Assembly (NCBI GenBank): GCA_937873395.1
Contig: CALMYH010000012.1
Span: 1 to 53,904 of the forward strand
Reading direction: 5' to 3'
From: an uncultured Burkholderiales bacterium
Lineage (GTDB): Bacteria; Pseudomonadota; Gammaproteobacteria; Burkholderiales; Burkholderiaceae_C
Length of the DNA stretch: 53,904 nt
Shown here piece by piece: positions 31,151 through 39,286 of this stretch; the first letter of the stretch is position 1; every line of letters starts with the position of its first letter. The notes beneath the pieces were generated by a model that was not told the DNA's origin, searched no databases, and saw nothing but the letters and a program-made list of their open reading frames with translations. Made by a program: the position numbers and the translations under genes.

Positions 31151-32074
31151 ATGCCGGGGCGTGTGGTGGCCGCCTTCGGGCGCCACTGTCTCGTCGAGTC
31201 CGAGGATGGCAGCAGGCGCATCTGCCACCCGCGCGGCAAGAAGAATCTGGTGGTGGTCGGTGACCGGGTTCAATGGCTGCCCAGCGGGGACGAAGGCAGC
31301 ATCGAACGGGTGGAAGAACGCCGCAACCTGTTCTACCGCCAGGACGAACTGCGCACCAAGTCGTTCGCGGCCAACATCGATCAGGTGCTGGTGCTGCTGG
31401 CGGCCGATCCTGTGTTCTCCGAGAGCCAGCTCAGTCGCGCGCTGATCGCCTGCGAGGCAGCGGGCATCCAGGCCTTGATTGTGCTCAACAAGCGGGACCT
31501 GGGCCCCGCCTTCGACATCGCCTGGGAGCGGCTGGACGCCTACCGCCGCATGGGCGTGCGCGTGCTGCCGCTGCAACTGCGGGGCGAGGGTGGCGACACC
31601 CTGGCCGCTCTGCGGCGCGAACTCGAAAACCGCCATACGCTGGTCCTGGGGCCCTCGGGGGCGGGCAAGAGCACCTTGGTCAACCGTCTGGTGCCCGATG
31701 CCGGTGCCCAGACCGGTGAAATCTCTCGCGCGCTGAACTCGGGCCGCCACACCACCACCAGCACCACCTGGTACTGGACCGATGCCGGGCACCACACCGC
31801 CCTGATCGACTCTCCCGGCTTCCAGGAGTTCGGTCTGCGCCACATCGAAGCGACCCGACTGGCGTCGCTGATGCCCGATCTGCGGGCCGCGCTCGGGGAG
31901 TGCCGTTTCTACAACTGCACCCACCTGCACGAGCCAGGCTGCGGTGTGCGCCAGCGGGTTGTGGACGGGGATGCCGTGGCCGGCACCCCCCCCGATCAGA
32001 GGACGATCAGTGCCGTCCGTTATCGCATCTACCAGGACCTCTTTGCCGAACTCTCCTCGCCCGCGCGCTACTGA
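31151..32074 (+). CDS. rsgA: Ribosome small subunit-dependent GTPase A
   Basis: The 307-residue circularly permuted GTPase has an N-terminal OB fold. G motifs are in the order G4 (VLNKRDL), G1 (LGPSGAGKSTLVN) and G3 (DSPGFQEFG), followed by the zinc-knuckle C-terminus with CRFYNCTHLHEPGC. It helps late 30S maturation. The ATG at 31151 is preferred because GGAGG lies 5 nt upstream; the frame also opens at TTG 31109. The next gene converges. Confidence 0.95.
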   Translation: MPGRVVAAFGRHCLVESEDGSRRICHPRGKKNLVVVGDRVQWLPSGDEGSIERVEERRNLFYRQDELRTKSFAANIDQVLVLLAADPVFSESQLSRALIACEAAGIQALIVLNKRDLGPAFDIAWERLDAYRRMGVRVLPLQLRGEGGDTLAALRRELENRHTLVLGPSGAGKSTLVNRLVPDAGAQTGEISRALNSGRHTTTSTTWYWTDAGHHTALIDSPGFQEFGLRHIEATRLASLMPDLRAALGECRFYNCTHLHEPGCGVRQRVVDGDAVAGTPPDQRTISAVRYRIYQDLFAELSSPARY

Positions 32075-32113
32075 ACAGGGCGCTGCCCGCGCTGCCGCGC
32101 AGTGGCCAGGTGC

Positions 32114-33031
32114 TCAGCCCACCAGCCTGGCCAGACTGAGCAAGGCCAGCAGAAGCATCCACAGCACGACCGCCCGCCAGACCAGACCGACCACGCTGCC
32201 CAGGTGGGCCAGCTGGGGCGTTTCTGCCGGGGGAACGGCCTCCTGGAGACTTGATCGCAACAGGGGCAGGTTGATGGCCCCGCCTGCCGCCGCCAGCACC
32301 ACCTCGTCGCTGCCCGCGCCACCGGCTGCCGACCTCGATCGCCAGCCTGCCACAGCCTCTTCGAAGTTGCCGACAATGGCGAAGGCCAGTGCCGTCACCC
32401 GGGCCGGCAGCAGGTCGATCCAGTGCCACAAGGTTTGTGCGACCGACTGCAGCGCCTCGCTGGGTGTGCCGTCGGAGCGCTGGCGCCAGCTGCGCGAGGC
32501 ATATTCGGCCAGACGGTAGAGCACCGCACCGGCCGGTCCGAGACCGATCACCCACAGCAGAATGAAAGCCACCAGCACCCCGAACACATGACGGTGCGCC
32601 GACAGCAGGGAGTGGACCATGAACTGCCGCAGCAATTCGGATCTGGGCAGGGTACTGGCGTCGGTACGCAGCCAGCGCGCAAAACGCTCGCGTGCCAGGG
32701 TTTCGTCGCCGGCCTCCAGGGCCTGCCGGATGTCGCTGAAATGGTGGCTGAACTGGCGAAATCCGAGTGTCAGGTACAGCACCAGCACCAGCCACAGAAA
32801 GGCCAGCAACAGGCTCACCTGCCAAAGGGCCCAGTACACCAGGGTGGAGATCAGGGCCGGCAGGGCCACCGCCAGCCCCCAGGCCACCCAGGCGTGTGGC
32901 GTCTGACCGGTGTCGAAATTGCGCCGCATGGAGCGCGCCCAGCCGCGCATGGCGGCATGCACCGGGTTGTCGTAGGCCAGCGGTCGCACCTGCTCGAGAA
33001 CCAGGGCGATGAGGATGGCAAAAAAGCTCAT
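32114..33031 (-). CDS. CobD/CbiB-family (AmpE-like) integral membrane protein
   Basis: The 305-residue protein opens MSFFAILIALVLEQVRPL and has four or five hydrophobic segments (LALPALISTLVYWALWQVSLL-type helices). It contains the motif DIRQALEAGDETLARERFARW and the membrane-proximal EYASRSWRQRSDG seen in the CobD/CbiB superfamily members of Burkholderiales. No cobalamin genes are nearby, so a true CbiB role is doubtful; AmpE-like cell-envelope regulation is an alternative. TATCAT lies exactly 6 nt before the ATG. It is 49 nt downstream of the NUDIX gene on the same strand. Confidence 0.72.
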   Translation of the reverse strand: MSFFAILIALVLEQVRPLAYDNPVHAAMRGWARSMRRNFDTGQTPHAWVAWGLAVALPALISTLVYWALWQVSLLLAFLWLVLVLYLTLGFRQFSHHFSDIRQALEAGDETLARERFARWLRTDASTLPRSELLRQFMVHSLLSAHRHVFGVLVAFILLWVIGLGPAGAVLYRLAEYASRSWRQRSDGTPSEALQSVAQTLWHWIDLLPARVTALAFAIVGNFEEAVAGWRSRSAAGGAGSDEVVLAAAGGAINLPLLRSSLQEAVPPAETPQLAHLGSVVGLVWRAVVLWMLLLALLSLARLVG

Positions 33032-33037
33032 GCGCCG

Positions 33038-33043
33038 ATGATA
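33038..33043 (-). promoter_or_regulatory. Possible -10 element of the CobD/CbiB-family gene (leaderless arrangement)
   Basis: TATCAT on the minus strand, 6 nt before the ATG at 33031. Confidence 0.45.
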
Positions 33044-33080
33044 GCCTCGCGATGGGACACCCGCAGTGGCAAGCCCGAGC

Positions 33081-33764
33081 TCAGGCACAGAGCAGGCGGT
33101 AGAAATTGCGCAGCATGCCGGCGGTCGCTCCCCAGATGAAGCGCTCGCGGCTGCCTTCGGCGTAGGGCATGGAGTACCACTCCCGCATCCGGCCCTCGAA
33201 CTGCAGTCGGTGGCGGCGGTGGTGGGCCGGATCCATCAGGAACGACAAAGGCACCTCGAACACGTCGTCCACCTCGTGGGGGTTCGGCTGCAGGTCGAAG
33301 CCGGGCTGCACGAGACCGACCACCGGCGTCACGATGAAGGCGGTCCCGGTGACATATTCGGGCAGCGTGCCGATGACCTCCACCCGTTGCGGCGACAGCC
33401 CGATTTCTTCGTGGGTCTCGCGCAGGGCGGCCGCCGTGGCGTCCGCATCGCTCTCGTCCACTTTGCCGCCCGGCAGCGCGATCTGACCGGAGTGGGTGTT
33501 CAGATGCGCCGTGCGCTGGGTGAGCAGCAAGGTGAGTTCCTCGCGCATCACCAGCGGCAGCAAGACGGCGGCCGGCGCCGGCATCCTCGACACAAAAGCC
33601 GGCTCCCGCCGCAGTTCTGGCGACCAGGCCGGCGGGTCTGCGAACAGCGAACGCAGACCCTGCGGCGTCAGTCGCTCGGACGGAGCCGGCCGCAGCCACC
33701 GGTCGTCCTCGGCTGCCACGACAGGCACCTGTCGGGGATCGAACGGGAGCGAACTGGAAGACAT
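33081..33764 (-). CDS. NUDIX hydrolase, CoA pyrophosphatase type
   Basis: The 227-residue protein has a complete Nudix box, GGKVDESD through ALRETHEEIGL (G-x5-E-x7-REUxEExGU). It is preceded by LLTQRTAHLNTHSGQIALP, the NuCoA signature of coenzyme A pyrophosphatases such as NudL. It likely hydrolyses CoA or oxidised CoA to phosphopantetheine and 3',5'-ADP. The ATG at 33764 is used; a TTG three codons upstream also keeps the frame. No strong ribosome-binding site is visible. Confidence 0.88.
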   Translation of the reverse strand: MSSSSLPFDPRQVPVVAAEDDRWLRPAPSERLTPQGLRSLFADPPAWSPELRREPAFVSRMPAPAAVLLPLVMREELTLLLTQRTAHLNTHSGQIALPGGKVDESDADATAAALRETHEEIGLSPQRVEVIGTLPEYVTGTAFIVTPVVGLVQPGFDLQPNPHEVDDVFEVPLSFLMDPAHHRRHRLQFEGRMREWYSMPYAEGSRERFIWGATAGMLRNFYRLLCA

Positions 33765-33858
33765 GGCAGGCAATGGTCGTTGTGCAATACCGCAGCATAG
33801 GACAGGACCGCCCGGCGTGCAGACCTGTGGGCGACCGGTGGCTGCGGCCGGCTGTCCG

Positions 33859-33898
33859 AAAACAGGAAAGCCGCTCCAGGGAGCGGCTTTCCTGTTTT
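33859..33898. terminator. Strong bidirectional terminator downstream of rplS
   Basis: An 18-bp perfect inverted repeat (33859-33876 with 33881-33898, loop CAGG) has A-run and T-run ends, so it can act on both strands. On the minus strand it ends the rpsP-rimM-trmD-rplS operon, whose last stop is at 33939. Confidence 0.95.
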
Positions 33899-33938
33899 TC
33901 CGGGGCAGGGGCTCGCCCCGCCACCGGAGCGGGCGCGA

Positions 33939-34295
33939 TCAGGCGCCCAGCTTTTCCTTGATGCGGGCCGACTTGCCGCTGCGCTGGCGCAGGTAGTACA
34001 GCTTGGCACGACGCACATCACCGCGGCGCTTGACCTCGATCTTGGCGATGCGGGGGCTGTACAGCGGGAAGGTGCGCTCGACGCCTTCGCCGTTGGAGAT
34101 CTTGCGGACGATGAAGCTGGAGTTCAGGCCGCGGTTGCGACGGGCGATCACCACGCCTTCGTAGGCCTGCACACGCTTGCGGTTGCCTTCGACCACGTTG
34201 ACGCTGACGATCACGGTGTCGCCGGGGGCGAAGGCCGGAATGTCCTTGTTCAGGCGGGCAATTTCTTCCTGCTCGAGGGTCTGGATGAGGTTCAT
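33939..34295 (-). CDS. rplS: 50S ribosomal protein L19
   Basis: The 118-residue protein matches L19, located at the 30S-50S interface. It opens [12 protein letters not shown] and contains [40 protein letters not shown] and [17 protein letters not shown]. The ATG at 34295 has AAGGA 6 nt upstream; the frame runs on to 34943 only by chance. A separate promoter and a structured leader lie between trmD and rplS, in addition to read-through from the operon promoter. Confidence 0.98.
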   Translation of the reverse strand: MNLIQTLEQEEIARLNKDIPAFAPGDTVIVSVNVVEGNRKRVQAYEGVVIARRNRGLNSSFIVRKISNGEGVERTFPLYSPRIAKIEVKRRGDVRRAKLYYLRQRSGKSARIKEKLGA

Positions 34296-34360
34296 GATTT
34301 CCTTTGTAACGATCATGGCCGCGCAGCCCCGACATGGGGTGGATAAAAGGCCGCGCTCCC

Positions 34361-34378
34361 GAAAACCCCGGGGTTTTC
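34361..34378 (-). promoter_or_regulatory. Perfect palindrome in the rplS leader
   Basis: GAAAACCCCGGGGTTTTC is an 18-nt perfect palindrome 66 nt upstream of rplS. In RNA it forms a compact hairpin and could be an attenuator, a processing site or a protein-binding leader. A second short stem (CCCC/GGGG near 34327-34339) lies closer to the gene. Confidence 0.4.
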
Positions 34379-34418
34379 TCAAGGCGCAGCAGCCGGCCAG
34401 AGGATCGAAAAGCCTTTG

Positions 34419-34447
34419 ATTATAACAGGCCCTGCCGCCTGAGAAAA
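34419..34447 (-). promoter_or_regulatory. Probable internal promoter for rplS
   Basis: TATAAT on the minus strand (34424-34419) overlaps the trmD stop codon. TTTTCT (34447-34442), a weak -35, lies 17 nt upstream. It would give an rplS leader of about 115 nt. Confidence 0.5.
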
Positions 34448-35196
34448 GCCTCGTCGCTGGCGTCCAGCCGACCCGCCGCGCGGGCAGCCTGCAAAAGGTC
34501 GGGTCGCAGCCGCGCGGTGGCCCGCAGGCTCTGCTCACGGCGGTAGCGGTTGATGCGCTCATGGTGGCCACCGAGCAACACGTCCGGCACAGGCATCGGA
34601 CCCCGGGGGCCCTGCCAGACTTCGGGCCGGGTGTGGTGCGGACTGTCGAGCAGGCCATCAAGAACGGGGTTGAAGCTGTCCTGCTGGTGGCTGCCCTCAT
34701 CGCCCAGCACACCGGGCTGCAGGCGGGCCACGGCATCCAGCAGGGCCATGGCCGGGATTTCGCCGCCCGACAGCACAAAATCGCCCAGGCTGATCTGCCG
34801 GTCGACACACGTGTCGATGAAGCGCTGGTCGATGCCTTCGTAGCGCCCACAGACCAGGACCGCCCCCTGGCAGTCGGACCAGGCCTGCACGCCCGCGTGG
34901 TCGAGTTTGTCCCCGGCGGGTGAAAACAGCACCACTGGCGCACGGGCTTCAGCGGCCTCGGCCCGGTCTTCCTGCACGGCCTGCAGGCAGCGCCACAGGG
35001 GTTCGGCCATCATGACCATGCCGGGGCCACCGCCGAACGGTCGGTCGTCGACCCGGCGGTAGTTGCCGTCGGCAAAATCGCGCGGGTTCCACAGGTGCAC
35101 CTGCACCTGCCCGGACTCGAACGCGCGCCGGTTGATGCCGTGACTCAGAAACGGGCCGAACAGCTCCGGAAAAAGGGTGATGACGTCGAAGCGCAT
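34420..35196 (-). CDS. trmD: tRNA (guanine-N1)-methyltransferase
   Basis: The 258-residue SPOUT methyltransferase makes m1G37 in tRNAs reading CUN, CCN and CGG codons, preventing +1 frameshifts. It opens [13 protein letters not shown] and has the knotted AdoMet site [13 protein letters not shown] and [16 protein letters not shown], plus [13 protein letters not shown]. Third gene of the operon, 44 nt after rimM. The start is at the usual family position. Confidence 0.98.
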   Translation of the reverse strand: MRFDVITLFPELFGPFLSHGINRRAFESGQVQVHLWNPRDFADGNYRRVDDRPFGGGPGMVMMAEPLWRCLQAVQEDRAEAAEARAPVVLFSPAGDKLDHAGVQAWSDCQGAVLVCGRYEGIDQRFIDTCVDRQISLGDFVLSGGEIPAMALLDAVARLQPGVLGDEGSHQQDSFNPVLDGLLDSPHHTRPEVWQGPRGPMPVPDVLLGGHHERINRYRREQSLRATARLRPDLLQAARAAGRLDASDEAFLRRQGLL

Positions 35197-35240
35197 GACC
35201 AGGGATGTGCGGACGGGGGCTGATCGGCGCGACCGTCTGC

Positions 35241-35876
35241 TCAGAAGTAGTCGGTCTGCCAGTCGACCCGAATACAGCGGCTGGCCTGATCGACTTCATC
35301 GACGTAGGCCGACACAAAGGGAATCATGCGCTCGGCCGCCTGTCCACCCGACTTCCCTTGGGGGCTTTCGCCACCGGGGTCGAGCGTTTGAGCTTCGGTG
35401 TGCGCCAGCACCAGCACCGAGGTCGGCCCGGTGCTCAGCAGATCGCGCACCACGCCCAGGTGTTCGCCTTGGCGGTTGACCACATCCAGGCCGATCAGGT
35501 CGACCCAGTAGTACTCGCCTTCGGGCGTGGGGGGAAAGTCGCTGCGCGGCAGGTAGATGCGCGCGCCCTTGAGGGCCTCGGCCAGGTTGCGATCGACCAC
35601 GCCGTCGATACGGGCCACGATGCCGTCCGCGTGGTGGCGGGCCTCGGCCAGCCCCACCTGCACACAACCTGTGAACGCATCAAAGCCGCGCGCGAAGCGG
35701 GCCTCGGGCGGCTGAAGAAACCAGCGGGATGCAGCCAGTAGCGCCTCGGTGTCGGCGCTGTGGGGCAGGATGCGAACCCAACCCTTGATGCCCCAGGCCT
35801 CCTGCACCCGGCCGAGCTCGATGGCATCGGCCGGCAGGGTGGCCGGCAACAGCGTCTGTTCGGGTGCGACGGACAC
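35241..35876 (-). CDS. rimM: Ribosome maturation factor RimM
   Basis: The 211-residue protein binds S19 and helps 30S head assembly. The N-terminal barrel has ELGRVQEAWGIKGWVRI and the PRC-barrel domain has EYYWVDLIGLDVVNRQGEHLG, ending RIRVDW-like (CIRVDWQTDYF). The start is taken as GTG at 35876, giving SVAPEQTLLP; the frame runs further upstream antisense to the leader without support. A Gly/Ser-rich insert (GGESPQGKSGGQA) sits between the two C-terminal strands. Second gene of the operon. Confidence 0.95.
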   Translation of the reverse strand: MSVAPEQTLLPATLPADAIELGRVQEAWGIKGWVRILPHSADTEALLAASRWFLQPPEARFARGFDAFTGCVQVGLAEARHHADGIVARIDGVVDRNLAEALKGARIYLPRSDFPPTPEGEYYWVDLIGLDVVNRQGEHLGVVRDLLSTGPTSVLVLAHTEAQTLDPGGESPQGKSGGQAAERMIPFVSAYVDEVDQASRCIRVDWQTDYF

Positions 35877-35902
35877 CGGCCTGCCCGGGGAAGCCTGAAG
35901 AA

Positions 35903-36154
35903 TCAGGCGGCGGCCTTGGCGGCCTGCTTGATCAGACGGGCCACGGTGTCGGACGGCTCGGCGCCGACGCCCGTCCAGTAGGTCAGGCGGTCCATGGCGA
36001 TGCGCAGGGGCTCTTCGCCGCCCTTGGCCAGGGGGTTGTAGAAACCGATGCGCTCGATGAAGCGACCGTCGCGGCGGTTGCGCTTGTCGGCCACCACAAT
36101 GTTGTAGAACGGACGGGCTTTTGCACCGCCGCGGGAGAGTCGGATGACGACCAT
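35903..36154 (-). CDS. rpsP: 30S ribosomal protein S16
   Basis: The 83-residue protein has the full S16 pattern: [37 protein letters not shown] and [21 protein letters not shown] lies 8 nt upstream of the ATG. First gene of the rpsP-rimM-trmD-rplS operon, with a near-consensus promoter about 115 nt upstream. Confidence 0.98.
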   Translation of the reverse strand: MVVIRLSRGGAKARPFYNIVVADKRNRRDGRFIERIGFYNPLAKGGEEPLRIAMDRLTYWTGVGAEPSDTVARLIKQAAKAAA

Positions 36155-36276
36155 GATTTATCCTTCGGGTGGAGAGGTGCCCAACAAGGCACATCGCTGG
36201 GTCTTGCGACCCGTTTCGTCGCAGCGCCTGAGACACCGACTGACCACCCGGCCAGCGAAACGCTGCAAAGCCTGCA

Positions 36277-36304
36277 ATTATAGCCCGGCGACCCGGACTG
36301 CCAA
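36277..36304 (-). promoter_or_regulatory. Main promoter of the rpsP operon
   Basis: On the minus strand -35 TTGGCA (36304-36299), 16-nt spacer, perfect -10 TATAAT (36282-36277). The leader to rpsP is about 115 nt. Confidence 0.85.
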
Positions 36305-36363
36305 GGGTCTTCATTTTTGCGCCACTTTCACGTCATCTTCGGAGCCACACGGCTCACCGCAAC

Positions 36364-36903
36364 ATGCCCCTGATCCGCCCCAGTCAAGACAGCGACATCG
36401 ACGCCATCACCCGCATTTACGCCCACCATGTGCTGCATGGCACGGGCACCTTCGAGACCACGCCCCCCACGAGTGACGACATGAAGGCGCGCCGCGCCGA
36501 CGTGCTGGCCAAGGGCCTGCCCTGGCTGGTGCTCGAGGAGGGCGACCAGGTGCTGGGCTTTGCCTATGGCAACTGGTTCAAGCCCCGCCCGGCCTACCGG
36601 TTCTCGGTCGAGGACTCGATCTACCTGGCACCCGAAGCGGCCGGTCGCGGGCTGGGCAAGGCCCTGCTCGCCGAGCTGCTGGCGGTACTGGAGCGCAGCG
36701 GCATCCGCAAGGTGATGGCGGTGATCGGAGACTCGGCCAACGCCGGGTCGGTGGGCGTGCACCAGGCCCTGGGCTTCGAGCACGTGGGCGTGGTCCAGTC
36801 CTGCGGCTGGAAGTTCGACCGCTGGCTGGACATCGTGCTGATGCAGAAAACCCTGGGCTTGGGCGACAGCTGCCCGCCGCAAGACATGGGGAGCCCGGTA
36901 TGA
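36364..36903 (+). CDS. GNAT-family N-acetyltransferase, phosphinothricin acetyltransferase type
   Basis: The 179-residue protein opens LIRPSQDSDIDAITRIYAHHV with GTGTFETTPP, matching the PAT/YncA-like GNAT subgroup. The acetyl-CoA site is in YLAPEAAGRGLGKALLAELL, with IGDSANAGSVGVHQALGFEHVG after it. Such enzymes acetylate phosphinothricin, methionine sulfoximine/sulfone or related amines. The natural substrate is not known. The stop overlaps the next ATG (36900-36903). Confidence 0.88.
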   Translation: MPLIRPSQDSDIDAITRIYAHHVLHGTGTFETTPPTSDDMKARRADVLAKGLPWLVLEEGDQVLGFAYGNWFKPRPAYRFSVEDSIYLAPEAAGRGLGKALLAELLAVLERSGIRKVMAVIGDSANAGSVGVHQALGFEHVGVVQSCGWKFDRWLDIVLMQKTLGLGDSCPPQDMGSPV

Positions 36904-37373
36904 GTGGTGCAGGCGCCAAAAACAAGACCGTGGCGGTCTGGCTGGCCCTGCTGGGTGGCACGCTGGGCCTGCACCGCTTCTACCTCAGGGGCATGGGCGA
37001 CTGGATCGGCTGGCTGCACCCCTTGCCCACTGCCCTGGGCTGGTGGGGCGTGGAGCGCGTGCTGACTTATGGTCAGGATGACAAGCTGTCGTGGGTGCTG
37101 ATTCCTCTGCTAGGGGCCAGCATCGCGGCCAGTTGCCTGACCGCCATTGTCTTTGCGCTGGCCGACCGCGACAAGTGGAACCGCTGGTTCAATCCGGCGA
37201 GTCCCACCGACCACGCGTCCGGTGCCACCCAGTGGCTGACCATTGCCGGGCTGGTGTTCTCACTGCTGGTGGGCACCGTGGCCTTCATGGGCACACTGGC
37301 CTTCAGCATCCAGCACTACTTCCAGTACCAGATCGAAGAGGCCCGAAAGATCAGCCAGCCCGATCCCGACTGA
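36900..37373 (+). CDS. TM2-domain-like membrane protein
   Basis: The 157-residue protein begins with a TM2-type segment (KTVAVWLALLGGTLGLHRFY, then GMGDWIGWLHPLPTALGWWG), followed by further helices, roughly four in all. TM2 proteins have no defined biochemical role in bacteria. The ATG overlaps the GNAT stop, so the two are coupled. It converges on the AEC transporter gene. Confidence 0.75.
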   Translation: MSGAGAKNKTVAVWLALLGGTLGLHRFYLRGMGDWIGWLHPLPTALGWWGVERVLTYGQDDKLSWVLIPLLGASIAASCLTAIVFALADRDKWNRWFNPASPTDHASGATQWLTIAGLVFSLLVGTVAFMGTLAFSIQHYFQYQIEEARKISQPDPD

Positions 37374-37417
37374 ACGAAGACCGACCTGACAGACCAGACA
37401 AGACAAGATCAGGCCTG

Positions 37418-38371
37418 TCAGAACAGGGACATCACCATCATCACCAGGCTCAGGCTGAACAGGGCCAGGACGGTCGACAGTCCCATGCTGGCGGTGGTGA
37501 GCGACTGCACCACCTGATAGCGCTGCGCAAACAGGTAAACATTGGCACCGATGGGCAGCGCTGCCGCGACCACCATCACCGTCAGCGGCAGACCTGAGAC
37601 GCCAAAGGCCCAGGCGCTCAGGCCCACCAGCACCGGCAACACCAGGTTCTTGGACAGACACAGCCACAGGGCCTCTCGCCAGTGCCCTTGAAGCGGGGTC
37701 CGCGCCAGACTCACCCCCACCAGGACCAGCGCCATGGGCCCGAAGGCACTGCCCAGCAACTGCAGAGGCCTGTCAACCACCGCTGGCAGGGCCCAACCGG
37801 TCTGGGCAAACAGCAGGCCACAGATGATGGGCAGTGGAATCGGGTGAATCAGCGCACCCCTGATGGCCGAGCCAGCGGTGGCCAGCAGGTGCGGCGCCTC
37901 ATCGCCAGCCTGGCGAGACTCACGCGCCTGGGCCAGCTCAAGGATCACAGAGGCAACGGTCAGCAGGATGAGCGCATGCACCGAAACCAGGGTCAGCAAG
38001 GTCACCAGTCCGGCCTTCCCATAGGCCAGTTCGACCAGGGTGATGCCGATCATGACCATGTTGGAGAACACACCGGCCAGCGCCATCACCACGCTGCGGC
38101 AGCTGAAGCCGCGCCAGACGATGGCGACCGCCAGCAGCCCGAGCGCGGCAACGAAGTAGGCCAGGATAGGCCGCAGGTCCAGCGTCTCGAAGCGCACCGC
38201 GCTCATGGTGCGGAACAGCAGTGCCGGAATCAGCAGCAGAAAGACAAGGTTGGACAGGTCCTTGACCGCATCCTGGCCGATCCAATGCCGGCGGCCGGCG
38301 AGGTAACCGGCACCGATCAGCAGAAAAACGGGGGTCAGCGAGGCAACGACGGGGTGGGAGGCGATGTTCAC
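37418..38371 (-). CDS. AEC-family (auxin efflux carrier-like) transporter
   Basis: The 317-residue protein has about ten helices in two halves. Typical AEC features are the N-terminal PVFLLIGAGYLAGRR and the C-terminal LPLTVMVVAAALPIGANVYLFAQRY. Bacterial members move malonate, malate or similar acids. The start is a GTG at 38371, preceded by TACGAT 7 nt upstream and no ribosome-binding site. It is not obviously part of the upstream zinc operon. Confidence 0.88.
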   Translation of the reverse strand: MNIASHPVVASLTPVFLLIGAGYLAGRRHWIGQDAVKDLSNLVFLLLIPALLFRTMSAVRFETLDLRPILAYFVAALGLLAVAIVWRGFSCRSVVMALAGVFSNMVMIGITLVELAYGKAGLVTLLTLVSVHALILLTVASVILELAQARESRQAGDEAPHLLATAGSAIRGALIHPIPLPIICGLLFAQTGWALPAVVDRPLQLLGSAFGPMALVLVGVSLARTPLQGHWREALWLCLSKNLVLPVLVGLSAWAFGVSGLPLTVMVVAAALPIGANVYLFAQRYQVVQSLTTASMGLSTVLALFSLSLVMMVMSLF

Positions 38372-38378
38372 CGGCGGG

Positions 38379-38384
38379 ATCGTA
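38379..38384 (-). promoter_or_regulatory. Possible -10 element of the AEC transporter gene
   Basis: TACGAT on the minus strand, 7 nt before the GTG start at 38371. Confidence 0.35.
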
Positions 38385-38427
38385 CTGCGTTCCGGCTTGC
38401 ACCTGCCGGTGCGCCGTCACCCATGCA

Positions 38428-39009
38428 TCACCTGACGCCCACCGCCTCGGTGATGCGGTAGTACAGGCCGTACGGATCGCCAGTGAGGACGTGGAACTTG
38501 CCCTCGACCACGACCGCGCCCAGGCTGTACTTGACGGGCGATTTGGTTCGCACCTCGACCATGCTCTCGGGCCCGCCGGGCGTGCAGAAGGAACAGGTCA
38601 GCGGCACCGAGGACAGCAGGAAATGGCGCTGCTGTTCACCCGGCTCCAGCGGCATCATGAAGCCCTGGATGCGCTGGGTCTTCTGGTCCAGCCGGCGCAC
38701 GGCCGACGGGTACACCGGCACGATGCGCCGGTTCTCGATGCGGGTGCTGATGTCGGTCAGCACCGACCAGGGCACCACGTCTTTTCTCTGCGGCAGCGGC
38801 GCAAAGGGGCTCAGCGGGCTGTGCACGCCGGCCCCCTGCCCGTGCGGCGTCGGCGCGGCCGGCTGGGCGCTGGCGCCAGGCGGTTGTGCGGGCGGAGCGC
38901 CCAAGGGCGAGCTCAGTGCCTGCGCGAGCGCGGGCCCCTGGGCCAGGCACAGGAACGTCAGGACCAAGGTCCGAGCCAGAGAAGATCGCATCGGGACAGT
39001 GTGATTCAT
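38428..39009 (-). CDS. Exported DUF3299 protein of the Zur operon
   Basis: The 193-residue protein has a signal peptide (SSLARTLVLTFLCLAQGPALA), a Pro/Ala-rich linker and a DUF3299 domain. The domain includes IQGFMMPLEPGEQQRHFLLSS, the Cys pair LTCSFCTPGGPESMVEV and VKYSLGAVVVEGKFHVL (each given in part). The Pseudomonas aeruginosa protein PA4066 belongs to the same family and sits in a Zur-controlled operon with an ABC transporter, as here. It is the last gene of the zur operon, 30 nt after the small Cys/His gene. A zinc-related periplasmic role is inferred. Confidence 0.8.
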   Translation of the reverse strand: MNHTVPMRSSLARTLVLTFLCLAQGPALAQALSSPLGAPPAQPPGASAQPAAPTPHGQGAGVHSPLSPFAPLPQRKDVVPWSVLTDISTRIENRRIVPVYPSAVRRLDQKTQRIQGFMMPLEPGEQQRHFLLSSVPLTCSFCTPGGPESMVEVRTKSPVKYSLGAVVVEGKFHVLTGDPYGLYYRITEAVGVR

Positions 39010-39039
39010 TGAGGCGCTGGCAGCGCCACCGCCACCAGA

Positions 39040-39282
39040 TCAGTGCGCGTGGCGCATGCCGCAGTATTTTCCAATGGCCAGACCGCGGCAAGCGGTCTGA
39101 AGTTCCGCCAGGCACACCTTCTCGCCCTTGCCGGCCTCCAGACACTGGGCTGCCGCCTCGTGGGCGGCGGCCATGGCGCGGTGCCGCTTGATGTCTTCTT
39201 CGATCTGTTTCTGGGTGTGCTGGGCGGCGGCGGGCAGGCTCAGCACCAGGGCGGCACAGGCGATGGAGAACAGGCGTTTCAT
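39040..39282 (-). CDS. Small periplasmic Cys/His protein in the Zur operon
   Basis: The 80-residue protein has a signal peptide (FSIACAALVLSLPAAAQ) and a mature part of about 58 residues. The mature part carries four cysteines (AAQCLEAG, KVCLAEL, TACRGL, KYCGMRH) and ends HAH. The spacing suggests two disulphides or a Cys/His metal site. The gene starts 4 nt after the permease stop and is certainly in the operon. In the P. aeruginosa PA4063-4066 locus the comparable periplasmic protein is a larger DUF2796 protein, so this may be a functional replacement. I do not recognise the family. Confidence 0.8.
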   Translation of the reverse strand: MKRLFSIACAALVLSLPAAAQHTQKQIEEDIKRHRAMAAAHEAAAQCLEAGKGEKVCLAELQTACRGLAIGKYCGMRHAH

Positions 39283-39286
39283 GGGA

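Noticed and set aside
33939-34943. L19 as a 334-residue fusion
   Set aside because: The upstream part overlaps trmD out of frame; the L19 start at 34295 has a good ribosome-binding site.
37386-37421. CTGACAG/CTGTCAG inverted repeat between TM2 and AEC genes
   Set aside because: The loop is 22 nt and the arm overlaps the AEC stop; too weak to call a terminator.
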